Below are positions 9,865 through 18,759 of a DNA stretch of 64,000 bases, one piece after another. The translations under genes and the position numbers were made by a program. The DNA is from Emticicia sp965283955. GTDB taxonomy: Bacteria; Bacteroidota; Bacteroidia; Cytophagales; Spirosomataceae. The stretch covers positions 3,782,001 to 3,846,000 of the forward strand of contig CBDIQW010000001.1 of NCBI GenBank assembly GCA_965283955.1. The letters run 5' to 3'. A model generated the notes under the pieces. The model had not been told where the DNA came from, searched no databases, and was given only the letters and a program-made list of their open reading frames with translations. Within the stretch, counting starts at the first letter, position 1, and the number at the start of each line of letters is the position of its first letter.

Positions 9865-10449
9865 ATGAATCCAAATGTTAAAATTATAGAAGAAAAAGTG
9901 CTTTCCAATAACTGGTATGTATTGAAGAAAATAATATTTGAGTATAAAAACAAACAAGGCGAATGGCAGAACCAAGCCCGTGAAGCCTACGACCGAGGCA
10001 ATGGAGCAACGATTTTACTGTACAATAAAGAAGCCCAAACGGTGGTCCTAACCGAACAGTTCAGAATGCCTACTTACGTCAATGGTAATGAGTCTGGTAT
10101 GTTGATAGAAGCCTGTGCGGGTTTGCTGGATAAAGATAACCCAGAAGATTGTATCCGACGAGAAACCGAAGAAGAGACGGGTTATCGAATCGGTGAAGTA
10201 AAGAAAGTCTTTGAAGCCTATATGTCGCCAGGGTCGGTAACTGAGATTCTATATTTTTTTGTTGCCGAATATAGCAAAGCCATGAAAGTAAACGATGGCG
10301 GAGGAGCAGAAGACGAACAAGAAAATATTGATGTGCTGGAAATTGATTTCAAGAAAGCACTTGCGATGATAAATACAGGCGAAATAAAAGATGGTAAAAC
10401 AATAATGCTGCTACAATATGCTCAAATCAATGATTTAATGGAGTTTTGA
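9865..10449 (+). CDS. nudK: NUDIX hydrolase, GDP-mannose pyrophosphatase NudK-like
   Basis: The product starting at the ATG at 9865 is 194 residues. An upstream ATG at 9817 would add 16 residues encoded by operator-like DNA, so I prefer 9865. The NudK-type Nudix box is visible as AGLLDKDNPEDCIRRETEEETGY: Gly, then Arg-Glu, then Glu-Glu-x-x-Gly, which bind the metal. It is followed by AYMSPGSVTEILYFFVAEY, typical of GDP-mannose and ADP-ribose pyrophosphatases. The expected reaction is hydrolysis of GDP-mannose to GMP and mannose-1-phosphate, with Mg2+. The first acidic position of the generic Nudix box is Asn here. ADP-ribose hydrolase is the main alternative. Confidence 0.8.
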   Translation: MNPNVKIIEEKVLSNNWYVLKKIIFEYKNKQGEWQNQAREAYDRGNGATILLYNKEAQTVVLTEQFRMPTYVNGNESGMLIEACAGLLDKDNPEDCIRRETEEETGYRIGEVKKVFEAYMSPGSVTEILYFFVAEYSKAMKVNDGGGAEDEQENIDVLEIDFKKALAMINTGEIKDGKTIMLLQYAQINDLMEF

Positions 10450-10573
10450 AAAAATTGTTGCCAATCAAGAAGGAAATGAAGTAAAAAGAATTGATGATAA
10501 ATGATTGGAAAACAGTAGATTATAAAAAAACTAAAAAAAACTTTTAATTTTTTTTAGAAATTTCGCTCTTAGA

Positions 10574-10606
10574 TTTGTGAAAATAAAAAACAGTGTTTTA
10601 TATTTG
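10574..10606 (+). promoter_or_regulatory. Promoter of tRNA-Ser
   Basis: TTTG (10574-10577) and TATATTTG (10599-10606), 21 bp apart, match the Bacteroidota -33/-7 pattern. The words TTTGCACTCCCAAA around the expected transcription start recur before the next tRNA. Confidence 0.7.
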
Positions 10607-10636
10607 CACTCCCAAAGGCAAAGAGCCTATTGGAAA

Positions 10637-10725
10637 GGAGAGATGACTGAGAGGCCGAAAGTAGCCGTTTGCTAAACTGCCGTACCTCATAAGGGTCATC
10701 GAGGGTTCGAATCCCTCTCTCTCCG
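10637..10725 (+). tRNA. tRNA-Ser (GCT anticodon)
   Basis: The acceptor stem GGAGAGA (10637) pairs with TCTCTCC (10718-10724), with discriminator G. The anticodon loop TTGCTAA gives GCT, reading AGC/AGU serine codons. A long variable arm (GTACCTCATAAGGGTC) and T-arm GAGGG-TTCGAAT-CCCTC are present, as expected for tRNA-Ser. The anticodon stem GCCGT/ACTGC has one C-T mismatch, perhaps a base-call error. CCA is not encoded. Confidence 0.93.
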
Positions 10726-10758
10726 CAAAAAGCACTTTTAAAGCTTTTTTGTGCAAAG

Positions 10759-10789
10759 TTTGAATTACAAAATATAATTTGTACTTTTG
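10759..10789 (+). promoter_or_regulatory. Promoter of tRNA-Pro
   Basis: TTTG (10759-10762), 19-bp spacer, TACTTTTG (10782-10789): an exact fit to the Bacteroidota TTTG-N19-TAnnTTTG promoter. It supports assigning the organism to this phylum. Confidence 0.8.
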
Positions 10790-10844
10790 CACTCCCAAAT
10801 GGAAACAACTCAAAAGAGATTTCCAAAGTTCGAGAAATTCCATT

Positions 10845-10919
10845 CGGGGTGTAGCGTAGCCCGGTATCGCGTCTGCTTTGGGAGCAGAAGGTCGTCAGTT
10901 CTGAATCTGGCCACCCCGA
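10845..10919 (+). tRNA. tRNA-Pro (TGG anticodon), T-loop carries an extra base
   Basis: The acceptor stem CGGGGTG (10845) pairs with CACCCCG (10912-10918). The anticodon stem TCTGC/GCAGA encloses loop TTTGGGA, giving TGG. The T-stem GTCAG/CTGGC encloses TTCTGAAT, eight bases instead of the invariant seven (TTCGAAT). The extra T at about 10902 would disrupt the T-loop fold, so it is probably a sequencing insertion. Confidence 0.9.
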
Positions 10920-10942
10920 CAAAAGAAGTAATAAGTAGCATC

Positions 10943-10980
10943 AAAAGCCTCAAAATTGTATAATTTTGAGGCTTTTTTGT
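10943..10980 (+). terminator. Intrinsic terminator after tRNA-Pro
   Basis: AAAAGCCTCAAAATT (10943-10957), a four-base loop, then AATTTTGAGGCTTTT, running into a T-tract. Both tRNAs may end here. Confidence 0.88.
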
Positions 10981-11296
10981 TTATTTTGGCTTCCCGTTCG
11001 CTTGCTCTTAACCATATCACTTCATATTACATGTACTCTACTCGGCGACTCGTCGTACACACTCCTATTTTCTATTCATTTATGCTATAAGGTGGGTTTA
11101 AGATTTGATAATCAATTTAGTAAGTGATTATCAGGATTTTATATAAATATTATTTATGATTTTCATTGAAAATATAAATAAATTCTTATAAAAAAGATTC
11201 CCGAATTTTGTGTCCAGAAATCAATAGGCAAGTAAAGATACTTGTATGATTGATTTTTGACTTAACAATACAAATCCTTATTTTATATCAAAGATT
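10981..11296. other. 316-bp intergenic region, nothing recognised
   Basis: AT-rich sequence with no open frame, hairpin or repeat that I can support. It presumably holds the promoter of the following permease gene. Confidence 0.5.
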
Positions 11297-12263
11297 ATGA
11301 ATTTTAATTTACTCATTGAAAATCTAAGTAATCCTGCTCTATTGTTTTTTGTTTTAGGTATTTTAGCCGTTTATCTGAAAAGTGACTTAGAAATACCACC
11401 CAATTCATCAAAATTTATATCACTCTATTTATTATTTTCTATAGGTTTTAAGGGTGGACAAGAACTCTCTCATGAAGCATTTACGAGTGAAATTGTTTGG
11501 TCGATGCTGCTTGGTATAGGTATTTCATTGCTGATTCCTTTATATACTTTTTTTATTCTAAAGCGAAAGCTGAATGTATATGATTCAGGTGCAATTGCAG
11601 CAGCTTTTGGCTCGGTTAGTGCCGTTACGTTCGTAACAGCCTCTTCGTATCTTGAATCTCAACAACTGAATATGCATGGCTATATGGTTGCTATTATGGC
11701 TTTGATGGAATCACCAGCAATTATCATTGGTTTGGTCTTGATCTCATTATTTGATAAAGAAAATTCAGTAAAAAGTATAAAATTATCAGAAATACTCAAG
11801 CATTCGCTTACCAATGGAAGTGTGTTGTTGATACTGGGAAGTTTGGTAATTGGTTTTCTGGCCAATGCAAAACAAGCCGAAGGTATTAAACCTTTTACTA
11901 ATGATTTGTTTAAAGGATTTTTAGCTATTTTTCTTTTGGATATGGGTATTATAAGTGGTAGAAAACTGAAGTCATTCTTTTCTTTTGGGATGTTCCCGTT
12001 TGCTTTTGCATTGTTTATCCCTTTAATTAATGGGTGTATTTTTGCAATCTTAAGTTCTGCGGTTACTTCTGATGTGACAAATAGGTTTATTTTCGCTGTA
12101 TTGGCGGCCAGTGCTTCGTATATTGCGTCAGACCGCAGCAATGAAAATAACAGTACCTAAAGCTAACCCAGGTTTATATTTACCAATGGCATTGGCAGTT
12201 ACATTTCCAATGAATATTACAGTTGGTTTACCTCTCTACTTTTTGATTGTGAACTGGTTTTAA
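11297..12263 (+). CDS. SbtA-like sodium-dependent bicarbonate transporter family permease (one frameshift)
   Basis: A hydrophobic protein with about ten membrane segments. Family features are ALLFFVLGILAVYLKSDLEIP at the N-terminus, FKGGQELS, AAFGSVSAVTFVTASSYLE, and the MALMESPAIIIGL motif in the middle. SbtA-type permeases import bicarbonate with Na+; the Bacteroidota members are not well characterised. The first frame stops at 12160 after ASASYIASDRS. Shifting by one base near 12126-12137 continues with AAMKITVPKANPGLYLPMAL and the conserved last membrane segment (FPMNITVGLPLYFLIVNWF), stopping at 12263. The corrected length is about 321 residues, normal for the family. Confidence 0.85.
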
Positions 12264-12264
12264 T

Positions 12265-12307
12265 AATAAATGCACTGCGAAATTGATAGCTTCGCAGTGC
12301 ATTTATT
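12265..12307. terminator. Bidirectional terminator-like hairpin
   Basis: A perfect 17-bp stem, AATAAATGCACTGCGAA (12265-12281) with TTCGCAGTGCATTTATT (12291-12307) and a 9-base loop, sits between two convergent genes. AT-rich ends supply U-rich tails on both strands. Confidence 0.75.
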
Positions 12308-12330
12308 AGTTGATATTAATTGATTTAGAT

Positions 12331-13488
12331 TTATTTAGCGTATTCAGTTGTGAAGTATAATGAATTATCCTTTAAGCCTTCATAAAAGAAAAACACTTCA
12401 TTCTCAATTTTATTTCTACGGTTTTCGTCAATCATTTGTTTGAGATAATCGTAGGTGGGTTTATAAGTGCCTACCTTCAGCAGAACACCTGGTGCGAGTA
12501 ATTTTACTTTGTCGGGATTGATTTGAGTATTGATGATTTTGGCTAATTCGGCCTTATAAGCTGCAAAATCATAACGATAAATTTGCGGACAAATCATATC
12601 TATCCAGCCATTGTTTACCCATGTAGGCCAATCTTGTAAATATTCGGTTTTGGCAAATGGAAAAATACTCGGAGCCATAGAAATACCAATTTTAGGGTTG
12701 ATTTTCTTTAGTTCAACGGAAAGCTTCTCCATGAATTTATTGAGTCGATTGGCTCGCCAGTTTACCCAACTCTCGTCTTTATCCACTGATGGACTCGCAC
12801 CAGTTTCGGCTTTGTATTGGGCGAGTATTTCGGGGTTATATCCACCTTCTACCGCCATCGCTGGCAGGCGATCATCGCCTTGAATACCATCTAAATCTGG
12901 ATAATTGACTACGGCCTCTTTGAGCAAAGAAAGCATAAAATCTTGTACTTCGGGATTGAGGGCATTTAGCCATTTGAATCCATTTTTTGTTGTGATATTT
13001 CCATTTTTATCGAGCGATGCCCATTGTGGTTTAATGCGTAAGATGTGCTCGCCAAAGCCACTGTTTTCAGCTGCAAAACCATATTCAAACCACGCATATA
13101 CTTTGATATTCTTTGTATGAGCTTCGTCGATGATTTCTCTTAGTGGGTCTCGACCAGCCAATACTTCTTCAATTGGAATCTTGAATAAATCATTCATGAT
13201 TTTGCTTGGGTAAAGCGTTCGACCCTTATTCCAAGTAACCACAAATATATGATTGATGCCACTTTTTGAACATAAATCTACGGCTTGTTTGATGCCTTCC
13301 TTGGTGTAGAGAACTTGGCTCGCAACGTTTGTCAGCCAAACACCTTTTACGCCAGATACGATCTTGGGTGTTTGTGTAGTGGTAGGAGTTGGGTTATTAT
13401 TTTGTTCTTGGGCTTTACAGCTTTGAATAACCGTAACGGCACCAATGAACATAATGACTGAGAAAAATCTCTTTACTTTTAGTAGCAT
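12331..13488 (-). CDS. Glycosyl-hydrolase-like 10 (GHL10) family lipoprotein
   Basis: A 385-residue predicted lipoprotein with signal peptide and lipobox VIQSC (Cys24), then a Thr/Pro-rich linker. The main domain matches the GH10-like/GHL10 family (YngK type): GVKGVWLTNVASQVLYT, INHIFVVTWNKGRTLYPS, IKVYAWFEYGF, WLNALNPEVQDFMLSLLKE, DLDGIQGDDRLPAM and WIDMICPQIYRYDF, in order along a TIM barrel. Conserved Asp/Glu residues in QGDDR and WFEYGF are candidate catalytic groups. The family is thought to hydrolyse glycans, but substrate is largely unknown. It is third in a susC-susD-GHL10 operon, so it probably acts at the cell surface on the glycan imported by SusCD. Confidence 0.85.
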   Translation of the reverse strand: MLLKVKRFFSVIMFIGAVTVIQSCKAQEQNNNPTPTTTQTPKIVSGVKGVWLTNVASQVLYTKEGIKQAVDLCSKSGINHIFVVTWNKGRTLYPSKIMNDLFKIPIEEVLAGRDPLREIIDEAHTKNIKVYAWFEYGFAAENSGFGEHILRIKPQWASLDKNGNITTKNGFKWLNALNPEVQDFMLSLLKEAVVNYPDLDGIQGDDRLPAMAVEGGYNPEILAQYKAETGASPSVDKDESWVNWRANRLNKFMEKLSVELKKINPKIGISMAPSIFPFAKTEYLQDWPTWVNNGWIDMICPQIYRYDFAAYKAELAKIINTQINPDKVKLLAPGVLLKVGTYKPTYDYLKQMIDENRRNKIENEVFFFYEGLKDNSLYFTTEYAK

Positions 13489-13574
13489 AGTTGATGTTGT
13501 ATTTGCGACAATCAGAGAATACCCCCCATTCTACGAATAGAATGGGGAGAGAGGAGTTGAGATTAAAAAAGGGT

Positions 13575-15350
13575 TTACCAACCAGAGTTTTGCTTTAAGT
13601 TTTTGTTTTTATCAATTTCTCCGAGCGGAATAGGCCATAGTAAGTGCTTGGCAGTATTTTTACGAATTTCGTTGCGGCTGCTGATACGCTTCGAAATACT
13701 TGCCGAATAATCTGGTATATCATTGATGTCTTGCACCGAACCAGCAGCTCCAAAGGTAGGTTTGGCCGGAGCATCCGCAGGATTTTTGGCGGCTCCTACG
13801 ATTTGGGTATTTAGAACATCTAAAACAATGCCCCAGCGACGAATATCATAGAGTCGAAGACCTTCTATGGCAAATTCAACGGTTCGTTCTCGACGAACTG
13901 CTTGACGCATTTTTGTCTGTGTACCAAGTTCGATATTAGGTTGACCTGAACGTTTTCTTACAGCATTGATAGCATCAACTACGGTAGCATCAAGTTTCCC
14001 GAGTTCGATTTGGGCTTCTGCGTACATTAATAAAATTTCAGAATAACGCATCAAAATATAGCCAGTTTTTAGTTCCCAAAGATATTGGTCGGTATCGTTA
14101 TATTTTCTCCAGACGTATCCTACGCCACCTACTGCACCAGTAGCTCCAAATTGCCAAACTCCATTTGATGAAGTAACAAAGTCAGGGTTTCCGCTGATAA
14201 CATCAAATTTTTGAGTATTCCAATTCCATCGGAAAATTTGGTCGGTATGAATATTGAAAATAAATCGCTGATTAGGGTTCTGATAAGGTAAACTTGCTGT
14301 TTTACTCATGCGTACCTCAACTGTATCGCCTGGCATGTAGAGTGTCCAACGTAGGCGTTTATCACGGTTTTTGCTCGGATTCGCAGGGTCATATAATGGA
14401 GACTCATCAATTCTTTTTCCATCGGTACACTCAAATTTATCGACCAGTGCTTGGGTTGGGAAATTATTGCTCTGAGCACCTAAAGTTTGGCGAGGAGTAT
14501 AGCCCACGGCCATCCAACTGGCAATGTTAGGGTTTTCGCTTGGATATACCATCGACCAAATAATCTCACGGTTTGTATTGGCATTTTGGCCAGCCAGTGT
14601 AAATAAGTTTGGATAGCTTGGATTAAGACCGTATTGCCCACTTTTAATGACGGTTTCGGTAGCAGTTGCAGCTGTTGGGTAATCTTTGATTAACATAGCT
14701 AACCTTGCTTTCAAACCGAGTGCAAAGCCCTTGCTTACACGGCCACGCTCTGAAGGATTAAAATCTAAGGTAGCATAAGCATTATCGAGGTCAGTATAGA
14801 GAGCTTTCACAATTGTCTCTACGGGAGTGCGAACTTGCGTTTCGTATTCTTCGGGCATTAAGGGTTTGGTGTAATATACTACATCGCCATACCAAACCAT
14901 GAGGTTAAAATATGCCCATGCTCGTAATGTTACGGCTTCAGCACGCATTTTATCATAAGCTGCTTTCGATGTGGCCGCTTCACCTCTTTTCATCCCTTCC
15001 AATAATTCGTTCGCACGTGAAACCACCCTGTAGCCTTGAGTCCAAGCATTGTCTGACCATCCATTACCTGCAACAAAAGGTCCATTATCACCTTGGGCAA
15101 TTAAAGATTCAGGGTCTGATTTTCTCGAAATCTGAATGTCAGTTGTGCCTTCTAAACGTTTTAAGTCTGGAACTAAACCTGTACGATTCCAAAAAGCGGC
15201 ATTGTAAACGCCCGTTAAGCTTTGTCGGATTTCGGCTTCATTCGATAAAAAACTGGCACTTGATGGGGTATCAAGCGGTTGGCGGTCAAGGAATTTATCA
15301 CAACTAAGCGATACTCCTGCCAACAATATGATATAGATGACTTTTTTCAT
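13575..15350 (-). CDS. SusD/RagB family nutrient-uptake outer-membrane lipoprotein
   Basis: A 591-residue lipoprotein with signal peptide and lipobox LSC (Cys17). The N-terminus DKFLDRQPLDTPSSASFLSNEAEI, the central TPR-like helices (YDKMRAEAVTLRAWAYFNLMVWYGDV) and the C-terminal MRYSEILLMYAEAQIELG, RRERTVEFAIEGLRLYDIRRWG and HLLWPIPLGEID are classic SusD/RagB marks. The protein caps the SusC transporter at the cell surface and binds the incoming oligosaccharide or peptide. It lies 84 bp downstream of susC and 86 bp upstream of the GHL10 gene on the same strand. The ligand cannot be predicted. Confidence 0.95.
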   Translation of the reverse strand: MKKVIYIILLAGVSLSCDKFLDRQPLDTPSSASFLSNEAEIRQSLTGVYNAAFWNRTGLVPDLKRLEGTTDIQISRKSDPESLIAQGDNGPFVAGNGWSDNAWTQGYRVVSRANELLEGMKRGEAATSKAAYDKMRAEAVTLRAWAYFNLMVWYGDVVYYTKPLMPEEYETQVRTPVETIVKALYTDLDNAYATLDFNPSERGRVSKGFALGLKARLAMLIKDYPTAATATETVIKSGQYGLNPSYPNLFTLAGQNANTNREIIWSMVYPSENPNIASWMAVGYTPRQTLGAQSNNFPTQALVDKFECTDGKRIDESPLYDPANPSKNRDKRLRWTLYMPGDTVEVRMSKTASLPYQNPNQRFIFNIHTDQIFRWNWNTQKFDVISGNPDFVTSSNGVWQFGATGAVGGVGYVWRKYNDTDQYLWELKTGYILMRYSEILLMYAEAQIELGKLDATVVDAINAVRKRSGQPNIELGTQTKMRQAVRRERTVEFAIEGLRLYDIRRWGIVLDVLNTQIVGAAKNPADAPAKPTFGAAGSVQDINDIPDYSASISKRISSRNEIRKNTAKHLLWPIPLGEIDKNKNLKQNSGW

Positions 15351-15434
15351 GTTTATTTAATATTTTTATAATTCGATGATTTTATCGTGAGCAAAAGTTA
15401 ATGAATTGATTATAAGCTGTTTTTTCAGCATCCA

Positions 15435-18400
15435 TTAAAACTTCAGATTTAAACCAACTGTATAAGTTTTCATTAAAGGATGAAATTCGGCGTTGTTGTT
15501 ATTTTGTTCAGGGTCGAAGCCTTTCCAAAATTTCGTAAAAGTTAATAGATTCTGACCGCTCACATAAATTCTGGCACTTTCGATACCCAGTTTTTTAACT
15601 AAAGGCTGTGGGACTTTCATGCCTAAATTGACATTTTTTAAGCGGAAATAGGCTGAGCTTTTCACCCAAAATGAAGAGTTTGTACTGTTTACTCCAATGG
15701 TTGGTGTCAGACGGGGGAAAGTAGCATTTGGGTTTTCGGGTGTCCAATAGTCTTTGTGCATAGCCAATAATGATGGTACAAAGTCAGCAGCAAAGAATGG
15801 CCAAGCACCGGTGCCTGAGATATAGTTAGCTTTTTTACCTACTCCTTGTCCAAATAAATTCAAGTCAAAAATATCATAGGCCAAATTGAGGTTGATACTG
15901 TACTCATATCTTGGGAAGTTATTGCCAATAAATGTACGGTCATCGGCATTTACTACACCATCGCCGTTTGTGTCAGCGTACTTAATATCACCTGGGTTGG
16001 GTGTGAAAAATGTTTTTGGCGAAGAAGCAATATCCTCTTTCGATTGGTAATAACCAATAGCTTCATAACCATAATATGAGCGAAGAGAGTAGCCTTCTGC
16101 CGAACGAAGTAAACCCTCATCTAAATAAGGTGTGCCAGGAAGCGATGTTATTTTGTTTTTAACATCAGCCAATACACCTGTTACATCGTATTTGAGTTTA
16201 CCTATTTTATTTTTGTAAGTTGTCGAAAATTCCCAACCACGGTTTTCCATTGTACCAAGATTTAAGAAAGCAGGGCTTAAACCTACGTAATTTGGAATAG
16301 GCTTGCGGAGTAAGATATCAGAGATTTGTTTGATGTAATAGTCGGCTGTGATGCTTAAACCTTTTATCAATACCAAATCAAGCCCAATATCAGTTTGCTT
16401 CGATTTTTCCCATGTAATTCCTTCATTAGCGGCTTCTGTTAGAGCGTACCCAGGATTAATAAGTGCATTAAAGTAATAATCTTGCCCAGAAGTGTAGTTG
16501 CTCGCAAATGGGTAATTGTCAAGTAATGCTTGATTGCCAAGTGTACCATAAGATGCTCTGATTTTACCAAATTGGAGGAAGGTGAGGTCTTTCATGAAAT
16601 CTTCATTGGAAAACACCCAACCTGCTGATGCTGATGGGAAGAAACCCCATTGTTTGTTGAGTGCTTGTGAGAACCTCGAAGAGCCTTCATAGCGACCGTT
16701 GATTTCTACCAAATATTTATCTGAAAAAGCATAGGTTAGGCGACTAAATGCTCCAACTAAAGCGTTTTCACTGGCACCACCACTGTTATTGCGGTTTGCA
16801 CCACCTAAGTTCATATATGGTAGGCTTTCGTTGATAAAGTCAGTTCGAGAAGCTCCCAAGCTACGAGTCGAAACTTCTTCACTTTGGAAACCCGCCATAA
16901 TTTTAGCATCGTGTTTAGCCTTTGTCAGTTGGTACGAAGCCTGAGCTAAAAATGTGTTTCTAAAACTGAACGAATAGCTTTCGCTTAGGCTATTAGTGCC
17001 TGGATAACGGCTTGATAAATCATAAGAGCGTGTGCTAATATTTGGCGTGTAGATGTCAAAGCTTTTTTGGAAACGTTTACTGTTAGGTGTCCATTGTTCA
17101 CGAGCATATGATGCCTCAAAATCTAAGCCTTTGGTTGGTGTATAATTAATTTGTGCCTTTCCGAATATTCTGGGTATTATTTCCTTGAAAATTCCACTTG
17201 CTTCGGCTTGCCCCAATGGATTTCGGTTGTTAGATTGTCCAGCACTACCATACATTCCTTCTCCAAATTTGGCCTGTCCTGTTGCTGGTAAACCAATAGC
17301 TTGACGAATGATAAATTCTGGACTTCCACCTGCTGGCTCAATGCGGGTTCCTTGATTAAAAAATAGTGTTCCCGAAAGACGTAGTTTATCATTTACTTTA
17401 ATATCAGGGTTCATTCTGATGTCTAAACGATTATAACTATTATTCGGAATCAAACCTTGCTGAGTTAAGTACGAAATCGATGTAAATAAACTCGCTTTTT
17501 CAGAACCTGCATCAATTGTAAGATTATGATTCTGCATGATACCGCTATTTGTAAGCAATAGTTTTACCCAATCATTGTCAAAAATTTCGATATTATCGAC
17601 TGGATTTGTTTTGTATCTTTCAATCAACGCTACTGGAAAAACAACTGCATTCGGATTGCCAGTTTGAGTCTGCTGAGCTACATTGCTAAGTTCCATGTGT
17701 TCAATTGCTGAAACTTTTTCTGGAATGTTGGTCGCACGTTGTTGAGTCAAGAAGCCATTATAACTTACTTTTATTCCACTTTTGTTACCACGAATGGTCT
17801 TGATTAGAATCACACCATTAGCACCACGAGTACCATAGATAGAAGTAGAGGCTGCATCCTTTAGGACAGTAATACTTTCGATAGCATTTGGATCAACGTT
17901 ATCCATGCTCGAAACTACCCCATCAACCATAATGAGTGGGTCAGAACCTGAAAAGATAGACCCAACACCTCTAACTCTAATACTTGCCCCATCGACGCAG
18001 GGTTTACCTGAGGCTTGGGCTACCGTAACGCCAGGAGCAATCCCTTGCAGTAACTGACTTGAAGATGAAACTTGACGGCGAGTAATTTCTTCAGTTTTGA
18101 ATTGAGAGACTGAGCCTGTTAAATTGGCTTTTTTCTGAATTCCGTAACCCACCACTACGACATCATCCAATAATTTGTTTGATTCTGATAAAATTACCTC
18201 AATGCTACTTTGGTTACCTACCACAATTTCTTGGGTCTCGTAGCCGATGAATGAAAACACGAGTATTGCTTTATCAGGTACATTGATGCTGAAATTTCCC
18301 TCGGTATCAGATATTACTCCTTTGCCCGATGTTTTTTCAAGTATAGATACGTTTGGCAGTGCAGTATTGCTGGCCTTGTCAATAATTTTTCCTTTTACTA

Positions 18401-18473
18401 TCCTCTGCTGGGCTTGTAGTGCAAGCACTATCATTAAGGAAAAAAGGATTGTGAGTAGAGATTTTTGTTTCAT
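15435..18473 (-). CDS. SusC/RagA family TonB-linked outer-membrane transporter
   Basis: A 1012-residue protein with a signal peptide (to about residue 21, LQAQ). Residues 25-100 are a carboxypeptidase-regulatory-like domain (VKGKIIDKASNTALPNVSIL; LVFSFIGYETQEI). The SusC motif DDVVVVGYGIQKKANLTGSV leads into the plug (SIRVRGVGS, DPLIMVDGV, ITVLKDAASTSIYGTRGANG). The rest is a 22-strand-type barrel ending HPLMKTYTVGLNLKF. It imports ligands handed over by SusD, powered by TonB-ExbBD. It is first in a susC-susD-GHL10 operon. The SGKPCVDGAS segment has a Cys where small residues are usual, a minor oddity. Confidence 0.96.
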   Translation of the reverse strand: MKQKSLLTILFSLMIVLALQAQQRIVKGKIIDKASNTALPNVSILEKTSGKGVISDTEGNFSINVPDKAILVFSFIGYETQEIVVGNQSSIEVILSESNKLLDDVVVVGYGIQKKANLTGSVSQFKTEEITRRQVSSSSQLLQGIAPGVTVAQASGKPCVDGASIRVRGVGSIFSGSDPLIMVDGVVSSMDNVDPNAIESITVLKDAASTSIYGTRGANGVILIKTIRGNKSGIKVSYNGFLTQQRATNIPEKVSAIEHMELSNVAQQTQTGNPNAVVFPVALIERYKTNPVDNIEIFDNDWVKLLLTNSGIMQNHNLTIDAGSEKASLFTSISYLTQQGLIPNNSYNRLDIRMNPDIKVNDKLRLSGTLFFNQGTRIEPAGGSPEFIIRQAIGLPATGQAKFGEGMYGSAGQSNNRNPLGQAEASGIFKEIIPRIFGKAQINYTPTKGLDFEASYAREQWTPNSKRFQKSFDIYTPNISTRSYDLSSRYPGTNSLSESYSFSFRNTFLAQASYQLTKAKHDAKIMAGFQSEEVSTRSLGASRTDFINESLPYMNLGGANRNNSGGASENALVGAFSRLTYAFSDKYLVEINGRYEGSSRFSQALNKQWGFFPSASAGWVFSNEDFMKDLTFLQFGKIRASYGTLGNQALLDNYPFASNYTSGQDYYFNALINPGYALTEAANEGITWEKSKQTDIGLDLVLIKGLSITADYYIKQISDILLRKPIPNYVGLSPAFLNLGTMENRGWEFSTTYKNKIGKLKYDVTGVLADVKNKITSLPGTPYLDEGLLRSAEGYSLRSYYGYEAIGYYQSKEDIASSPKTFFTPNPGDIKYADTNGDGVVNADDRTFIGNNFPRYEYSINLNLAYDIFDLNLFGQGVGKKANYISGTGAWPFFAADFVPSLLAMHKDYWTPENPNATFPRLTPTIGVNSTNSSFWVKSSAYFRLKNVNLGMKVPQPLVKKLGIESARIYVSGQNLLTFTKFWKGFDPEQNNNNAEFHPLMKTYTVGLNLKF

Positions 18474-18603
18474 AATTTTTTACAAGTAGTTTTTTAAATT
18501 TCATAGACTGATAAGCTTTACATAGTTGAATACATTTTTTGCTTTGCTTGCCTGTTTTTTATTAATGTTAAAGAGTATTTTATGATTTAAATATAATTTT
18601 ACA

Positions 18604-18611
18604 CAAACTTA
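18604..18611 (-). promoter_or_regulatory. Candidate -7 element for the susCD operon
   Basis: TAAGTTTG on the minus strand, identical to the element before the other barrel gene, 131 bp from the susC start. No convincing TTG lies at the right distance upstream, so activator dependence is possible. Confidence 0.35.
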
Positions 18612-18759
18612 TATAAAAACTTTATAAAAGATTGTTAAAAAATTAAAATTATTTCTCACATTTGTTCAAACATTCATTGGCTTAGTAGTTATTCTGACAA
18701 AAAATCTTGATTTTAGCGTACTGACAGAGCCATTTACCACAGCCCAGAATCTTTTATAT

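Noticed and set aside
10569..10922. Leftward frames across the tRNA genes
   Set aside because: They are antisense to two well-supported tRNAs.
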